Assembly (NCBI GenBank): GCA_020558355.1
Contig: JAJCKG010000002.1
Span: 1-64,000 of the forward strand
Source: a bacterium 210820-DFI.6.37
GTDB taxonomy: Bacteria > Bacillota > Clostridia > Peptostreptococcales > Anaerovoracaceae
Direction of reading: 5' to 3'
DNA: 64,000 nucleotides
A program made the position numbers and the translations under genes. The notes below the pieces were generated by a model that was not told where the DNA came from, ran no database searches, and saw only the letters and a list, made by a program, of their open reading frames with translations. Below, in pieces: positions 1 to 8,782 of this stretch (position 1 is the stretch's first letter; the number at the start of each line of letters is the position of its first letter).

Positions 1-54
1 AGAGAAGGCGGAAGAACCGTAGGATCCGGAGTTGTATCTGAGATCATCGAGTAA
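1..54 (+). CDS. tuf: Elongation factor Tu, C-terminal end (partial)
   Basis: The window opens inside a reading frame that gives 17 residues ending TVGSGVVSEIIE before a TAA stop. This is the conserved C-terminus of EF-Tu, the GTPase that delivers aminoacyl-tRNA to the ribosome. Only the tail of domain III is present; the rest lies upstream of the window. A strong terminator follows, so this is the end of its transcription unit (probably the str operon rpsL-rpsG-fusA-tuf, by inference). In many Firmicutes rpsJ follows directly; here it lies about 29 kb downstream. Confidence 0.9.
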   Translation, partial: REGGRTVGSGVVSEIIE

Positions 55-104
55 GGTTTTCTTTGAATAATTTATGTAATTGTTCATATCAATATATGAA
101 TAGC

Positions 105-135
105 AAAAGAACAGGCAGAGATGCCTGTTCTTTTG
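105..135 (+). terminator. Intrinsic terminator after tuf
   Basis: A 13-bp perfect stem (105-117 with 122-134) encloses a GAGA tetraloop. The 3' arm ends in TTTT, and the 5' arm starts with AAAA, so it could also work on the other strand. It closes the tuf transcription unit. The following 190 bases up to the ABC transporter gene show no convincing coding sequence or promoter. Confidence 0.9.
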
Positions 136-326
136 TTTGCGATAAAGGAACGCGGGCTCGACAGGGAGAAAACAGAAGGAGCCCTACCCCGGCGCTTACG
201 TTCACAAAGCCATTAGAAAAACGCGATAAAAGCTACAGAAAATCTTCAGGGACTCCCTAATCGATTCACAGATTTTCATGCTATCCTTGATCTAACCGTT
301 ATTAGGATCAAAAGGAGGGAAATACT

Positions 327-1268
327 GTGATCGAGGTAAAACATCTTGTAAAAAAATACGGGGACCATACAGCCGTAGATGACCTGACCTTTTCCATTGA
401 CAAAGGGAGGATCTACGGCTTTTTAGGTCCAAATGGGGCAGGCAAATCCACCACCATGAACATGATTACCGGCTATCTCGCGCCTACGGAAGGGCAGATT
501 CTGGTGGATGGCCGGGATGTGTTAAAAGAACCTGAGGTATCAAAAAAGTCCATTGGATATCTTCCAGAGATACCACCGGTCTATACAGATATGACAGTTC
601 GGGAATATCTGGACTTTGTATCGCAATTAAAGGGCATTCCAAAAGGGGACCGAAAAATACAAAGAGAAGTCATTATGGGACGTCTGAAGCTGAGGGATGT
701 AGCGGATAGACTGATCGTGAACCTTTCAAAGGGGTACAGGCAGAGAGTGGGACTGGCTCAGGCGGTGATGGGATTTCCCGAAACGATTATTTTAGACGAG
801 CCTATGGTAGGACTGGATCCTTTGCAGATTATAGAGATCCGGCAATTGATCCGCAGTCTGGCCAAAAACCATACCGTAATTCTCAGCTCGCATATTCTGG
901 CGGAAGTCCAGGAACTGTGCGATTATATTCTCATTATCTCAAAAGGAAAGCTGGTAGCGCGGGATACGCCGGAAAACCTGCAAAAGCTGCTGCGGGAAGA
1001 TGACCAGCTGGAACTGGAAGCCAAAGGAACGCTCCAGCAGATCAAAGAAATTCTCAATGGGGTAAGCGGCGTCAGAGAAAAACGATTCGTACGAAAAGAA
1101 GAAACCCTGTGGAATATTACCATCAAACCGGAACCGGGCTACGATCCGCGGGAAGAGATTTTTTTCGCTTTTGCCAGGGCAGGCTGTCCGCTTCTTTCCC
1201 TGTATGAAAATACGGGGACTTTAGAGGATATCTATCTGAAGCTTACCAGGGAAGGAGGGCAGTACTGA
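327..1268 (+). CDS. ABC transporter ATP-binding protein (Gld/ABC-2 type)
   Basis: The cytoplasmic ATPase of an ABC-2 family exporter, 313 residues. Walker A (GPNGAGKST, 34-42), an ABC signature LSKGYRQR (133-140), Walker B IILDEP (154-159) and the switch His in SSHIL (about 189) are all visible. The C-terminal ~90 residues form an extension typical of this subfamily. The start is GTG 8 nt after AAAGGAGGG. Its stop overlaps the start of the permease by one base, so the two are translationally coupled. The pairing with a GldF-like permease, a GldG-like auxiliary protein and a DUF4340 protein places it in the gliding-type ABC group, which is widespread in non-gliding bacteria. The substrate is unknown. 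Confidence 0.92.
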   Translation: MIEVKHLVKKYGDHTAVDDLTFSIDKGRIYGFLGPNGAGKSTTMNMITGYLAPTEGQILVDGRDVLKEPEVSKKSIGYLPEIPPVYTDMTVREYLDFVSQLKGIPKGDRKIQREVIMGRLKLRDVADRLIVNLSKGYRQRVGLAQAVMGFPETIILDEPMVGLDPLQIIEIRQLIRSLAKNHTVILSSHILAEVQELCDYILIISKGKLVARDTPENLQKLLREDDQLELEAKGTLQQIKEILNGVSGVREKRFVRKEETLWNITIKPEPGYDPREEIFFAFARAGCPLLSLYENTGTLEDIYLKLTREGGQY

Positions 1269-2134
1269 TGAAAGCCATTTACAAAAAAGAACTCAGCGCT
1301 TTTTTCCGTTCCATGACAGGGTACGCGCTGATTGCGTTTCTAACCACTTTTACAGGAATTTATTTTATGATCTACAATTTAAATCAGGGGTATCCTTACT
1401 TTTCCTACACATTATCGGCCATTATGCTGGTGCTGCTGGTACTGATTCCGGTTTTGACCATGCGTTCCTTTGCCGAAGAGCGAAAAAGCAAAACCGATCA
1501 GCTGCTATTGACCTCTCCGGTCAAGCTGAGCCGGATCGTTTTGGGAAAATATCTGGCTATGGCAACGGTTTTCTTTGTGCCGAATGTGATATTCTGCTTT
1601 TTCCCATTGATTATCAAAGCGCAGGGAACCGCGTATTTGCGGACGGATTACGCTTCTTTACTGCAGTTTTTCCTTCTGGGCTGTGTATTTATCGCAATCG
1701 GAATGTTTTTCTCCAGTCTGACAGAAAGCCCCATCATCGCCGCCGTCAGTACCTTCGCGGCGACATTGGTTTTGTATATATGGGAATACTTGCTGGATTA
1801 TCTGCCGCAGGGCGCTGCTGGCAATTTTATCGTTATCCTTCTTTTGTGCGTCGGAGCGGCGGTGTGGATCGGATATATAACGAAAAACCGGTTTCTGGGC
1901 GGGGCGGTCGCCTTTGTGACTATAGCAGCGAGCGCTGTTTTTCTAGTAGTTGACTCTTCCGCCTTTGAAGGGCTGCTGCAGAATGTCCTGGACAACCTGA
2001 ATGTTTCGGCGGCGTTTAATAACGCGGCGTTTAACAATATTTTTGACGTTCCGGGGACGGTTTTGCAGCTTACGTTTATTGGAGTTTTTGTATTTCTGAC
2101 CATACAAAGTATTGAAAAGAGACGTTGGAGTTAA
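1268..2134 (+). CDS. ABC-2 type permease, GldF-like
   Basis: The membrane subunit of the exporter, 288 residues, with about six hydrophobic segments (near 18-38, 52-72, 100-120, 135-160, 165-205 and the C-terminus). The TFxRSFAEERKSKTDQLLLTSP-type motif after the second segment, seen around residues 65-87, is typical of ABC-2 permeases that couple to the ATPase encoded just upstream. It overlaps the ATPase gene by one base (TGATG). The next gene has its own AAGGAG site right at the stop, so all four genes form one operon. Confidence 0.85.
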   Translation: MKAIYKKELSAFFRSMTGYALIAFLTTFTGIYFMIYNLNQGYPYFSYTLSAIMLVLLVLIPVLTMRSFAEERKSKTDQLLLTSPVKLSRIVLGKYLAMATVFFVPNVIFCFFPLIIKAQGTAYLRTDYASLLQFFLLGCVFIAIGMFFSSLTESPIIAAVSTFAATLVLYIWEYLLDYLPQGAAGNFIVILLLCVGAAVWIGYITKNRFLGGAVAFVTIAASAVFLVVDSSAFEGLLQNVLDNLNVSAAFNNAAFNNIFDVPGTVLQLTFIGVFVFLTIQSIEKRRWS

Positions 2135-2144
2135 GGAGAGACAT

Positions 2145-3623
2145 ATGAAATTATTAAAAAAGAGGGGAATCCGCAGGGAAAAACATCGCTTATCAAAATC
2201 CATGTTCAGCCGGAAGGCCGTAAGAGAGTCCTTTGAGACGATCGCGGTGAAACATGGAAGCTACAGCGCGGCGGCTGTTATTCTGGTAATTGTAATTGCC
2301 GTTGTTATAAACCTTATCTGCGGTCAGCTTCCATCCAGTCTGCGGCAGGTGGACATCAGCAGCAATAAGATCTATGAAATTTCCGATACCAGCAGGAAAC
2401 TGCTGAAGAATCTGGAATACGAGATTGAAATAACGGCAATCACAGAAAGCGACTCCATGGATGAGCGACTGGAAACGTTTCTTGATAAATATACAGGCTT
2501 ATCCGATAAGGTGACGCTGGAAACTGTCGATCCGGTTTTGCATCCTTCCGTATTAACAGAATATAACACAGAGGCGGATACGCTTATTATAGAATGCCAG
2601 GAGACAGGGCTTTCTGCGCAGGTTGCCTTTTCCGATATTTTAGTGGAGAGCGCGTCCTACTATTCGACAGGAAGCGGCACCTTATCTTCCTTTGACGGGG
2701 AGGGGCAGCTTACCGCGGCAATCAACCAGGTCATCGGACAGGAAACAAAGAAACTCTATTACCTGACTGACCATGGAGAGACAGAACTGCCGGATTCCAT
2801 TACCAGCCTCATGCAAAAAGGGGGAATTACCACCGAGGGGTGGAGTCTTCTGATGAACAGCGAAATTCCTGAGGACTGCGATATACTGCTGCTCAATGGG
2901 CCTACTGCCGATATCAGCAAGGCTGAATTTAAAACCCTGAAGCAGTATATTAAAAACGGGGGAAGCGTAGTGATCCTTTTGTCGGAACAGGGACCGGAAT
3001 CCGGTTATCTGACCAAACTGATGAAAAGCTATGGAATCCAGCAGCAGAAAGGCTATATTGCGGATATGGAGCGGTGCTACCAGGGAAACTATTATTCTGT
3101 CTTCCCCAATGTGACCGCTACGGGAGACTTGCTGAGCGGCCTTGATACAGGAATGGTTCTTATGGTTAACAGCAGAGGCTTTTCGCTGGAAGAGAGTTCG
3201 GAAGAAATCGAGCTTTCCACATTACTGGAAACATCCGCTAACAGCTATGCGGTAACAGAAAGCGGAGAAACGCAAGGGACGTTTGAATTGGCGGCGCGGG
3301 CTGTCTACACCGCGGAAAGCGACAGCGAAGAGGACGCGGACGGTGTCACGACGGGGAATCTGATTGTCTACGGTTCCAGCTCCATGATTGATGAAAGCAT
3401 AACAGGAGCCTTTACAGGTCTGGATAATCAAACTCTATTTATGAATTCCATCACGGCCGCCCTGGGAGAGGAAGATAATCTGTCCATTGAGGCAAAGAGT
3501 CTGGATATACAGTACAACATGGTTCAATACGGAGGATACATCAGTGTTATGCTGATCTTCATCGTTCCCATCCTTGTGCTGATCATTGGGTTTGTATTCT
3601 GGATCCGGCGCCGCAGGGTGTAA
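2145..3623 (+). CDS. GldG-family ABC auxiliary protein
   Basis: A membrane-anchored extracytoplasmic subunit of the same ABC system, 492 residues. One N-terminal membrane segment (about 45-65) is followed by a long outside domain of the ABC_transp_aux (GldG) type and a C-terminal membrane segment before the basic end WIRRRRV. I chose ATG 2145 over the upstream TTG at 2112 because AAGGAGAG lies 4 nt before it and the upstream option would run back into the permease gene. The outside domain resembles a sugar/glutamine amidotransferase-like fold in this family, with no known catalytic role here. Confidence 0.82.
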   Translation: MKLLKKRGIRREKHRLSKSMFSRKAVRESFETIAVKHGSYSAAAVILVIVIAVVINLICGQLPSSLRQVDISSNKIYEISDTSRKLLKNLEYEIEITAITESDSMDERLETFLDKYTGLSDKVTLETVDPVLHPSVLTEYNTEADTLIIECQETGLSAQVAFSDILVESASYYSTGSGTLSSFDGEGQLTAAINQVIGQETKKLYYLTDHGETELPDSITSLMQKGGITTEGWSLLMNSEIPEDCDILLLNGPTADISKAEFKTLKQYIKNGGSVVILLSEQGPESGYLTKLMKSYGIQQQKGYIADMERCYQGNYYSVFPNVTATGDLLSGLDTGMVLMVNSRGFSLEESSEEIELSTLLETSANSYAVTESGETQGTFELAARAVYTAESDSEEDADGVTTGNLIVYGSSSMIDESITGAFTGLDNQTLFMNSITAALGEEDNLSIEAKSLDIQYNMVQYGGYISVMLIFIVPILVLIIGFVFWIRRRRV

Positions 3624-3639
3624 TGAGAAAGGAGCTGCC

Positions 3640-4557
3640 ATGACTAAGAAGAAACAAGTAAGCCTTCTTCTGCTGGCGCTGTTGGTTTTCGTTCTGGTTT
3701 ATGTGGGCCTGAACGCTTATAACAGCTGGAAGCAGAAGGAAGAAGCGGCTTCGGCCATCACCGCGGTGAATCTGGACGCGGAGGATATTCAGCAAATTAC
3801 CTATACGAATACGCTGGAGACCGTGACCTGCGAGAAAGAGGATGGCACCTGGTATAACAGCGCTGACAGAAATTTTCCGCTGAAGCAGAGCTGCGCGGAA
3901 AACGCGGTGAGCTCCTTCGCGAAGATTACGGCAAACCGGATTTTGGATCAACCGGATGATTTGAGCGGCTACGGGCTGGATGACCCAGCCTACAGCGTAA
4001 CCCTGACTGACACGCGGGGAAATGAGACGGAGGTTTGGATTGGGAGCGCCGCTTCCAACTCCGATTATTATCTCACCGCAGATGGAGGGAATACCGTTTA
4101 TACGGTCAGCAGTCTGATTCTGGACAATCTGATTTTTGAAGAAAGTCAGCTTCTTCAGCTGGAAACCTTCCCGGAGATCGACAGCGCCACGCTGAAGTCT
4201 CTTACCATAGAAAAGAAGGGAAAGACCCTGTCCAGCTGCTCCGCGGAGGAAGAAGACGACGCGGATCTGATTTCTGTATATGGAAGCGAGCTGTCGAATA
4301 TCGTCTTAGACGAATGCGCCAATTATAATGTAAAAAAGAAAGAGCTTGAAAAATACGGATTGGACGCGGATACGAAAAAAACAGTGACAGCTGTTTACAC
4401 GGATACGGATTCTGAGGAAGAACAGACGCAGGTCTTTTATCTGGGAACTGTTTTTGAAGAGGACGGGACCGATTACGTCTATCTGCGGCTAAAGGGTTCC
4501 CGTATGGTATATAAAGTGTATGTCTCCCAGGCGGAAACGCTGTTGGCGGATGAGTGA
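3640..4557 (+). CDS. DUF4340 domain protein
   Basis: A 305-residue protein with one N-terminal membrane segment (about 7-24) and a large acidic outside domain of the DUF4340 type. ATG 3640 follows AAAGGAG; the in-frame upstream start at 3586 lies inside the previous gene and has no ribosome site. DUF4340 proteins are regular last members of Gld-type ABC operons, so this one probably helps assemble or load the exporter. The biochemical function is unknown. The tail is followed by about 125 bases without a clear terminator before aroD. Confidence 0.8.
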   Translation: MTKKKQVSLLLLALLVFVLVYVGLNAYNSWKQKEEAASAITAVNLDAEDIQQITYTNTLETVTCEKEDGTWYNSADRNFPLKQSCAENAVSSFAKITANRILDQPDDLSGYGLDDPAYSVTLTDTRGNETEVWIGSAASNSDYYLTADGGNTVYTVSSLILDNLIFEESQLLQLETFPEIDSATLKSLTIEKKGKTLSSCSAEEEDDADLISVYGSELSNIVLDECANYNVKKKELEKYGLDADTKKTVTAVYTDTDSEEEQTQVFYLGTVFEEDGTDYVYLRLKGSRMVYKVYVSQAETLLADE

Positions 4558-4623
4558 TAAAAAGACAAAGTAAACGGAGCGCTTTTCAGAACAGTTACGC
4601 CCCAAAACAATTTTTTCTGTATA

Positions 4624-4652
4624 TTGACGAAACCTTAAAAGTGTACTAGACT
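4624..4652 (+). promoter_or_regulatory. Sigma-A-type promoter for aroD
   Basis: TTGACG (4624-4629), a 17-bp spacer and TAGACT (4647-4652). Transcription would start about 28 bases before the aroD start codon. It would also feed the ECF genes downstream. Confidence 0.7.
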
Positions 4653-4686
4653 AAGAAACAGCAAAGCTTTGAGGAGAATAAAAACT

Positions 4687-5475
4687 ATGAAAAAACTCAC
4701 GATTGGGGATCTGACACTGGGGGAAGGGCTTCCTAAAATCTGTATCCCTCTTACCGGAGCCAGTCAGGAGGAACTGCTCAGTCAGGCTGAACTGGCGGAG
4801 ACGCTGCCGTGCCAAATGGTAGAATGGCGGGCGGATTATATGCTGGCTGCCATGAAGGAAGAGAGCCTGCAGAGAAAAGCGGAAAAACTGAAGACTGTAT
4901 TAGGCTATCTTCGGATGGAGCTGGACATGCCTCTTATTTTTACGATAAGAACCGCAAAAGAAGGCGGAAGAGCGGATGTGACGAAGGACGAATATTTTTT
5001 CATCAACGAACTGATAGCCGAAGGGGCCATGACGGATTTTATAGATATTGAGACCTTTGACGCTCCGGGAAAAGTGGATGAGGCGAGAATTCGGGAATTT
5101 ATCCGCCATGCGCATGATCACGGGACAAAAGTGCTGCTTTCCAATCATGATTTTGAAAAAACACCGGATCTGGAAGAAATGCTGGCAAGATATTTTGTCA
5201 TGCAGGAGCTGGAAGGCGATGTAATGAAGCTGGCTGTAATGCCTCACAAAGAAGACGATGTATTTTATCTGCTGGAGGTAGCGGCTATGATGCGGGATAC
5301 CTACGCAAGGATCCCCTTTATTGCCATTTCTATGGGAGAGCTGGGAGCGTCTACCAGAATCTGCGGCGGTGAATTCGGTTCCGTCATTACCTTTGCGGCC
5401 GGAGCTGACGCTTCCGCCCCGGGGCAAATGGACGCCGCCACCCTCAGTCAGCATTTGAGCCAGTATTATGGGTGA
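4687..5475 (+). CDS. aroD: 3-dehydroquinate dehydratase, type I
   Basis: Converts 3-dehydroquinate to 3-dehydroshikimate in the shikimate route to aromatic amino acids, by a Schiff-base mechanism. 262 residues, the usual type I length. The Schiff-base Lys is K181 in VMKLAVMP and the general base His is H154 in LSNHDF; the substrate-binding EWR motif is at 46-48. ATG 4687 follows GAGGAG with a 10-nt gap; the TTG at 4669 overlaps that site and is less likely. No other shikimate gene is nearby, so it is an isolated pathway gene sharing a transcript with the ECF module. Confidence 0.93.
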   Translation: MKKLTIGDLTLGEGLPKICIPLTGASQEELLSQAELAETLPCQMVEWRADYMLAAMKEESLQRKAEKLKTVLGYLRMELDMPLIFTIRTAKEGGRADVTKDEYFFINELIAEGAMTDFIDIETFDAPGKVDEARIREFIRHAHDHGTKVLLSNHDFEKTPDLEEMLARYFVMQELEGDVMKLAVMPHKEDDVFYLLEVAAMMRDTYARIPFIAISMGELGASTRICGGEFGSVITFAAGADASAPGQMDAATLSQHLSQYYG

Positions 5476-5497
5476 CAGGAAAGAGAGCAAACAGTAA

Positions 5498-6337
5498 ATG
5501 GAAGAAATGATACGGATCGAAAATCTGGTTTTTGATTATATGCGGGATGAGGATCAGGAACAGGTCAGCGCGATAAAGGGAGTTTCCCTTACAGTAGAAA
5601 AGGGCAGCTTTACCGCCGTAATTGGAAGGAACGGTTCGGGAAAATCCACCCTTGCGAAAAACATCAACGCCCTGCTGCTTCCCAGCAGCGGAGTTGTCTA
5701 TGTTAACGGCTATGATACCGCGAAGGAAGAATATATCTGGGAGGTGCGCCAGAGCGCCGCAATGGTGTTCCAGAACCCGGACAATCAGATCGTGTCCTCC
5801 ATCGTAGAGGATGATGTGGCCTTTGGACCGGAGAATCTGGGAATAGCGCCGGAAGAGATCCGGCAGCGGGTAGACCGGTCTCTCAAGGATGTTAATATGT
5901 ATCAGCACCGGAAAAAAGCGCCTCATCTTCTGTCCGGCGGGCAGAAGCAGCGCGTCGCGATTGCCGGAGCGATCGCCATGCGTCCGGAGTGTATTGTATT
6001 TGACGAACCTACCGCCATGCTGGATCCAAAGGGGCGGGGCGAAGTTATGTCCATCATAAGAGAGCTTCATGAAGAGGGCATTACGGTCGTGCTGATTACC
6101 CATTTTATGGAGGAAGCGGCGCAGGCTGACCGGATCATCATCATGGATCAGGGTGAAATCGCGCTGGACGGCACTCCCCGGCAGGTATTCTCAAATGTTG
6201 AAGCGATACGGAACATGGATCTGGACGTACCGCTTCCAGTAGAATTGTGTCACCGTCTTAGGACGCGGGGGATCGATATTCCGGAAACAATTATTAATAT
6301 GGAAGAAATGGTTGAGTTTTTATGTCAATACAAGTAA
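5498..6337 (+). CDS. ecfA1: ECF transporter ATPase EcfA1
   Basis: One of the two ATPases of the energy-coupling factor module shared by many vitamin and metal S-components. 279 residues. Walker [10 protein letters not shown] (43-51), Q-loop [10 protein letters not shown] (91-100), signature LSGGQKQR (145-152) and Walker B VFDEP (167-171) are intact. The Q-loop text FQNPDNQ is typical of EcfA1/CbiO. The gene overlaps ecfA2 by 16 bases. No substrate-binding S-component is encoded in this window, as expected for a group II ECF module that serves S-components located elsewhere. Confidence 0.92.
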   Translation: MEEMIRIENLVFDYMRDEDQEQVSAIKGVSLTVEKGSFTAVIGRNGSGKSTLAKNINALLLPSSGVVYVNGYDTAKEEYIWEVRQSAAMVFQNPDNQIVSSIVEDDVAFGPENLGIAPEEIRQRVDRSLKDVNMYQHRKKAPHLLSGGQKQRVAIAGAIAMRPECIVFDEPTAMLDPKGRGEVMSIIRELHEEGITVVLITHFMEEAAQADRIIIMDQGEIALDGTPRQVFSNVEAIRNMDLDVPLPVELCHRLRTRGIDIPETIINMEEMVEFLCQYK

Positions 6338-7176
6338 ACAATATAACACACATATACAGCGAGGGGCTTCCGCAGCAGTCTGTCGCACTGGAGGACGTCT
6401 CCTTTCGCGCGGAGGATGGCGAGTTTATCGGGATCATCGGACATACAGGATCGGGAAAATCTACGCTGGTTCAGCATCTCAACGGACTTTTAAAGCCCAA
6501 ATCAGGGACCATTATTGTCGGCGGTACGGATATAACGGCAGAAGGCGTTCTTATGCGGGATATCCGCAGAAAAATCGGTCTTGTGTTCCAATATCCGGAG
6601 TATCAGCTTTTTGAGGAAACCGTAGAGAAGGATATTGCCTTTGGGCCTTCCAATCTGGGTCTGGATGAAGAACAAATCGCGCGGAGAGTAAAGGAAGCCA
6701 TTGAGCTGGTAGGTCTGGATTACGAAGAAATCCGCCGCAGATCGCCCTTTGATTTGTCCGGCGGGCAGAAACGGCGGGTGGCCATTGCGGGCGTCATTGC
6801 TATGAAACCGGAGGTTCTGATTTTAGACGAGCCTACGGCGGGGCTGGACCCAAAGGCCCATCAGGATGTACTTTCCATGATCGAGAAGGTACACGCTTAC
6901 GAAAATAATATTATCATTCTTGTTTCGCATAATATGAATGATATTGCCAAGCTGGCGGATAAGATCCTTGTAATGGACGGCGGCAGACTGGCTATGCAGG
7001 GCACGCCGCAGGAGGTCTTTTCTCAGGAGGAAAAGCTGACATCTATGGGCCTTGCCCTTCCTCAGTCCGCGCGGCTGATGAAACTGGCAAGGGACAGGGG
7101 GCTTCCTTTTGAAGGGAATTATCTTACCATTGCGCACGCGGAAGAAGAATTATATCAATTTTTGAAAAGGGACTAG
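6322..7176 (+). CDS. ecfA2: ECF transporter ATPase EcfA2
   Basis: Second ATPase of the ECF module, 284 residues. Walker [10 protein letters not shown] (40-48), Q-loop [11 protein letters not shown] (89-99), signature LSGGQKRR (145-152), Walker B ILDEP (167-171). [10 protein letters not shown] distinguishes EcfA2 from EcfA1. The start lies inside the end of ecfA1 and the stop is 3 bases from ecfT, so the three proteins are made together and form the A1-A2-T complex at the membrane. Confidence 0.92.
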   Translation: MSIQVNNITHIYSEGLPQQSVALEDVSFRAEDGEFIGIIGHTGSGKSTLVQHLNGLLKPKSGTIIVGGTDITAEGVLMRDIRRKIGLVFQYPEYQLFEETVEKDIAFGPSNLGLDEEQIARRVKEAIELVGLDYEEIRRRSPFDLSGGQKRRVAIAGVIAMKPEVLILDEPTAGLDPKAHQDVLSMIEKVHAYENNIIILVSHNMNDIAKLADKILVMDGGRLAMQGTPQEVFSQEEKLTSMGLALPQSARLMKLARDRGLPFEGNYLTIAHAEEELYQFLKRD

Positions 7177-7179
7177 AAC

Positions 7180-7980
7180 ATGATACGAGATATTACTCTG
7201 GGACAGTACTTCCCCAGCGAATCCTGGGTACACAGACTGGATCCCAGGATTAAAATTATAGTTACATTAGTATATATTGCAGCGCTGTTTATCGTAAATG
7301 ATTTTTGGGGGATCCTGTTCAATGTCGCGGTACTGGCCGTGGTGATCGCGATTTCAAAAGTACCTCTTAAATTTATATTGAGAGGGCTGAAGCCAATTTT
7401 CCTGATCATCTTGTTTACCTTTGTGCTGAATCTGTTTATGATGCCTGGAAAAGTTGTCGCGCGTCTGTGGATCCTAACCATTACGGAGGAAGGGATCTAC
7501 ATGGCCTTTTTCATGGGGGCAAGACTGATTCTGCTGATTATCGGATCCTCTCTTTTGACTTTGACCACAAAGCCTATCAGCCTGACAGATGGGATCGAAT
7601 CTTTGCTTTCGCCGTTTCGGAAGATAGGCGTTCCGGCGCATGAGCTGGCCATGATGATGACTATTGCCCTTCGTTTTATTCCAACTCTTATGGAGGAAAC
7701 CGATAAAATTATGAAAGCGCAGCAGGCCAGAGGCGCGGACTTTGAAAGCGGGAACATCATCCGACGGGCCAAGAGTCTGATCCCTATTCTGGTTCCGCTG
7801 TTTATCAGCGCTTTTCGGATTGCGCAGGAGCTGGCCATGGCTATGGAGGCCCGCTGTTATCGGGGAGGACAGCACCGGACCCGTATGAACGGAATGAAGC
7901 TGGGGAAAAATGATCTGGCTGCGGGTATTCTGCTGGCGGCATTTCTTGCGGCTGTCATATTGGAGCGAATTTTTATATGA
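7180..7980 (+). CDS. ecfT: ECF transporter transmembrane protein EcfT
   Basis: The scaffold membrane protein that couples the EcfA1/A2 ATPases to S-components. 266 residues with hydrophobic segments near 28-60, 68-90, 105-130 and the C-terminus (about 243-262). The two coupling motifs are visible: AQQARGADFESG (about 184-195) and MEARCYRGG (about 226-234). The stop overlaps the trmB start (ATGA), so trmB is co-translated. Confidence 0.9.
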   Translation: MIRDITLGQYFPSESWVHRLDPRIKIIVTLVYIAALFIVNDFWGILFNVAVLAVVIAISKVPLKFILRGLKPIFLIILFTFVLNLFMMPGKVVARLWILTITEEGIYMAFFMGARLILLIIGSSLLTLTTKPISLTDGIESLLSPFRKIGVPAHELAMMMTIALRFIPTLMEETDKIMKAQQARGADFESGNIIRRAKSLIPILVPLFISAFRIAQELAMAMEARCYRGGQHRTRMNGMKLGKNDLAAGILLAAFLAAVILERIFI

Positions 7981-8609
7981 GACAGAGAAAGGCTAAAAAT
8001 ATGGAAGAGCGTGTATCCGCTCTGAGCCATTATATGATAGCGGATCCTTTTGATCGAAAAGGCTGCTGGCAGGAATGCTTTGAAAAACGGGGAAAGCTGT
8101 ACCTGGAGCTGGGATGCGGCAAGGGTCAGTTTTTAACGGGTCAGGCCTCCCTTAACCGGGACGCGAACTTTGTCGGTATTGAGGGACAGGATAGTGTATT
8201 GCTGCGGGCATTGGAAAAAACGGACGCAGCGGGAATCGTAAATGTACGATTTGTGCCTCTTTTTGTCAGAGATATCCGGGATCTTTTTTCCGATGGGGAG
8301 CTTTCCGGGATTTATCTGAATTTCAGTGATCCCTGGCCGAAAAAGCGGCATACAAAGCGGCGGCTCACCTATGGGGAGTATCTGCTGCGCTACAGGCAGG
8401 TTCTGGAGCAAGATGGATTTATCGCGATAAAAACGGATAATGAGGACTTGTTTGATTTTACGCTGGAGGAAATAAGCCGCATGGGTCTGGAGATAAAGGA
8501 ATTGAGCCGTGATCTTCATAGCAGCGGCTATGCCGCGAAGGAAATTACGACAGAATATGAAGATAAATTCCGCGCTGCTGGGAAAAATATCAATTATGTA
8601 CTGTTGTAG
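7977..8609 (+). CDS. trmB: tRNA (guanine-46-N7)-methyltransferase
   Basis: Adds the m7G46 modification in tRNA variable loops using S-adenosylmethionine. 210 residues. The SAM motif ELGCGKGQFL (about 43-52) and the family signature SDPWPKKRHTKRRL (about 119-132) are clear. The ATG overlaps the ecfT stop by four bases. No functional link to vitamin transport is known; the coupling seems to be an accident of gene order in this lineage. Confidence 0.93.
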   Translation: MRQRKAKNMEERVSALSHYMIADPFDRKGCWQECFEKRGKLYLELGCGKGQFLTGQASLNRDANFVGIEGQDSVLLRALEKTDAAGIVNVRFVPLFVRDIRDLFSDGELSGIYLNFSDPWPKKRHTKRRLTYGEYLLRYRQVLEQDGFIAIKTDNEDLFDFTLEEISRMGLEIKELSRDLHSSGYAAKEITTEYEDKFRAAGKNINYVLL

Positions 8610-8662
8610 CGGCAAAAAGGGATAGGCGTCCCAAAGCGACAATTAAAAATAGCCGAAAGAGA

Positions 8663-8710
8663 CCGCGGCCTTCCTGGCGCAACTATTTTATTGCGTCAGG
8701 AAGGCCGCGG
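8663..8710. terminator. Long GC-rich hairpin between convergent genes
   Basis: A 20-bp stem (8663-8682 with 8691-8710) with one G-T pair closes on an 8-base AT-rich loop. It lies between trmB and the reverse-strand SpoIIQ-like gene. A run of six T starts about 14 bases later, so it is probably a terminator for trmB or for both genes, but the spacing to the T-run is longer than in a classic terminator. Confidence 0.6.
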
Positions 8711-8782
8711 CGCTGGTAAGAATGTTTTTTAACCCAAAGCCTACGCAAGCCTTGTAAAGGGGAGGGCTGTGCCGCAAGCGTG

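Noticed and set aside
1..326. Short open frame at 63-260 after tuf
   Set aside because: It spans the tuf terminator, has no ribosome site and no family likeness.
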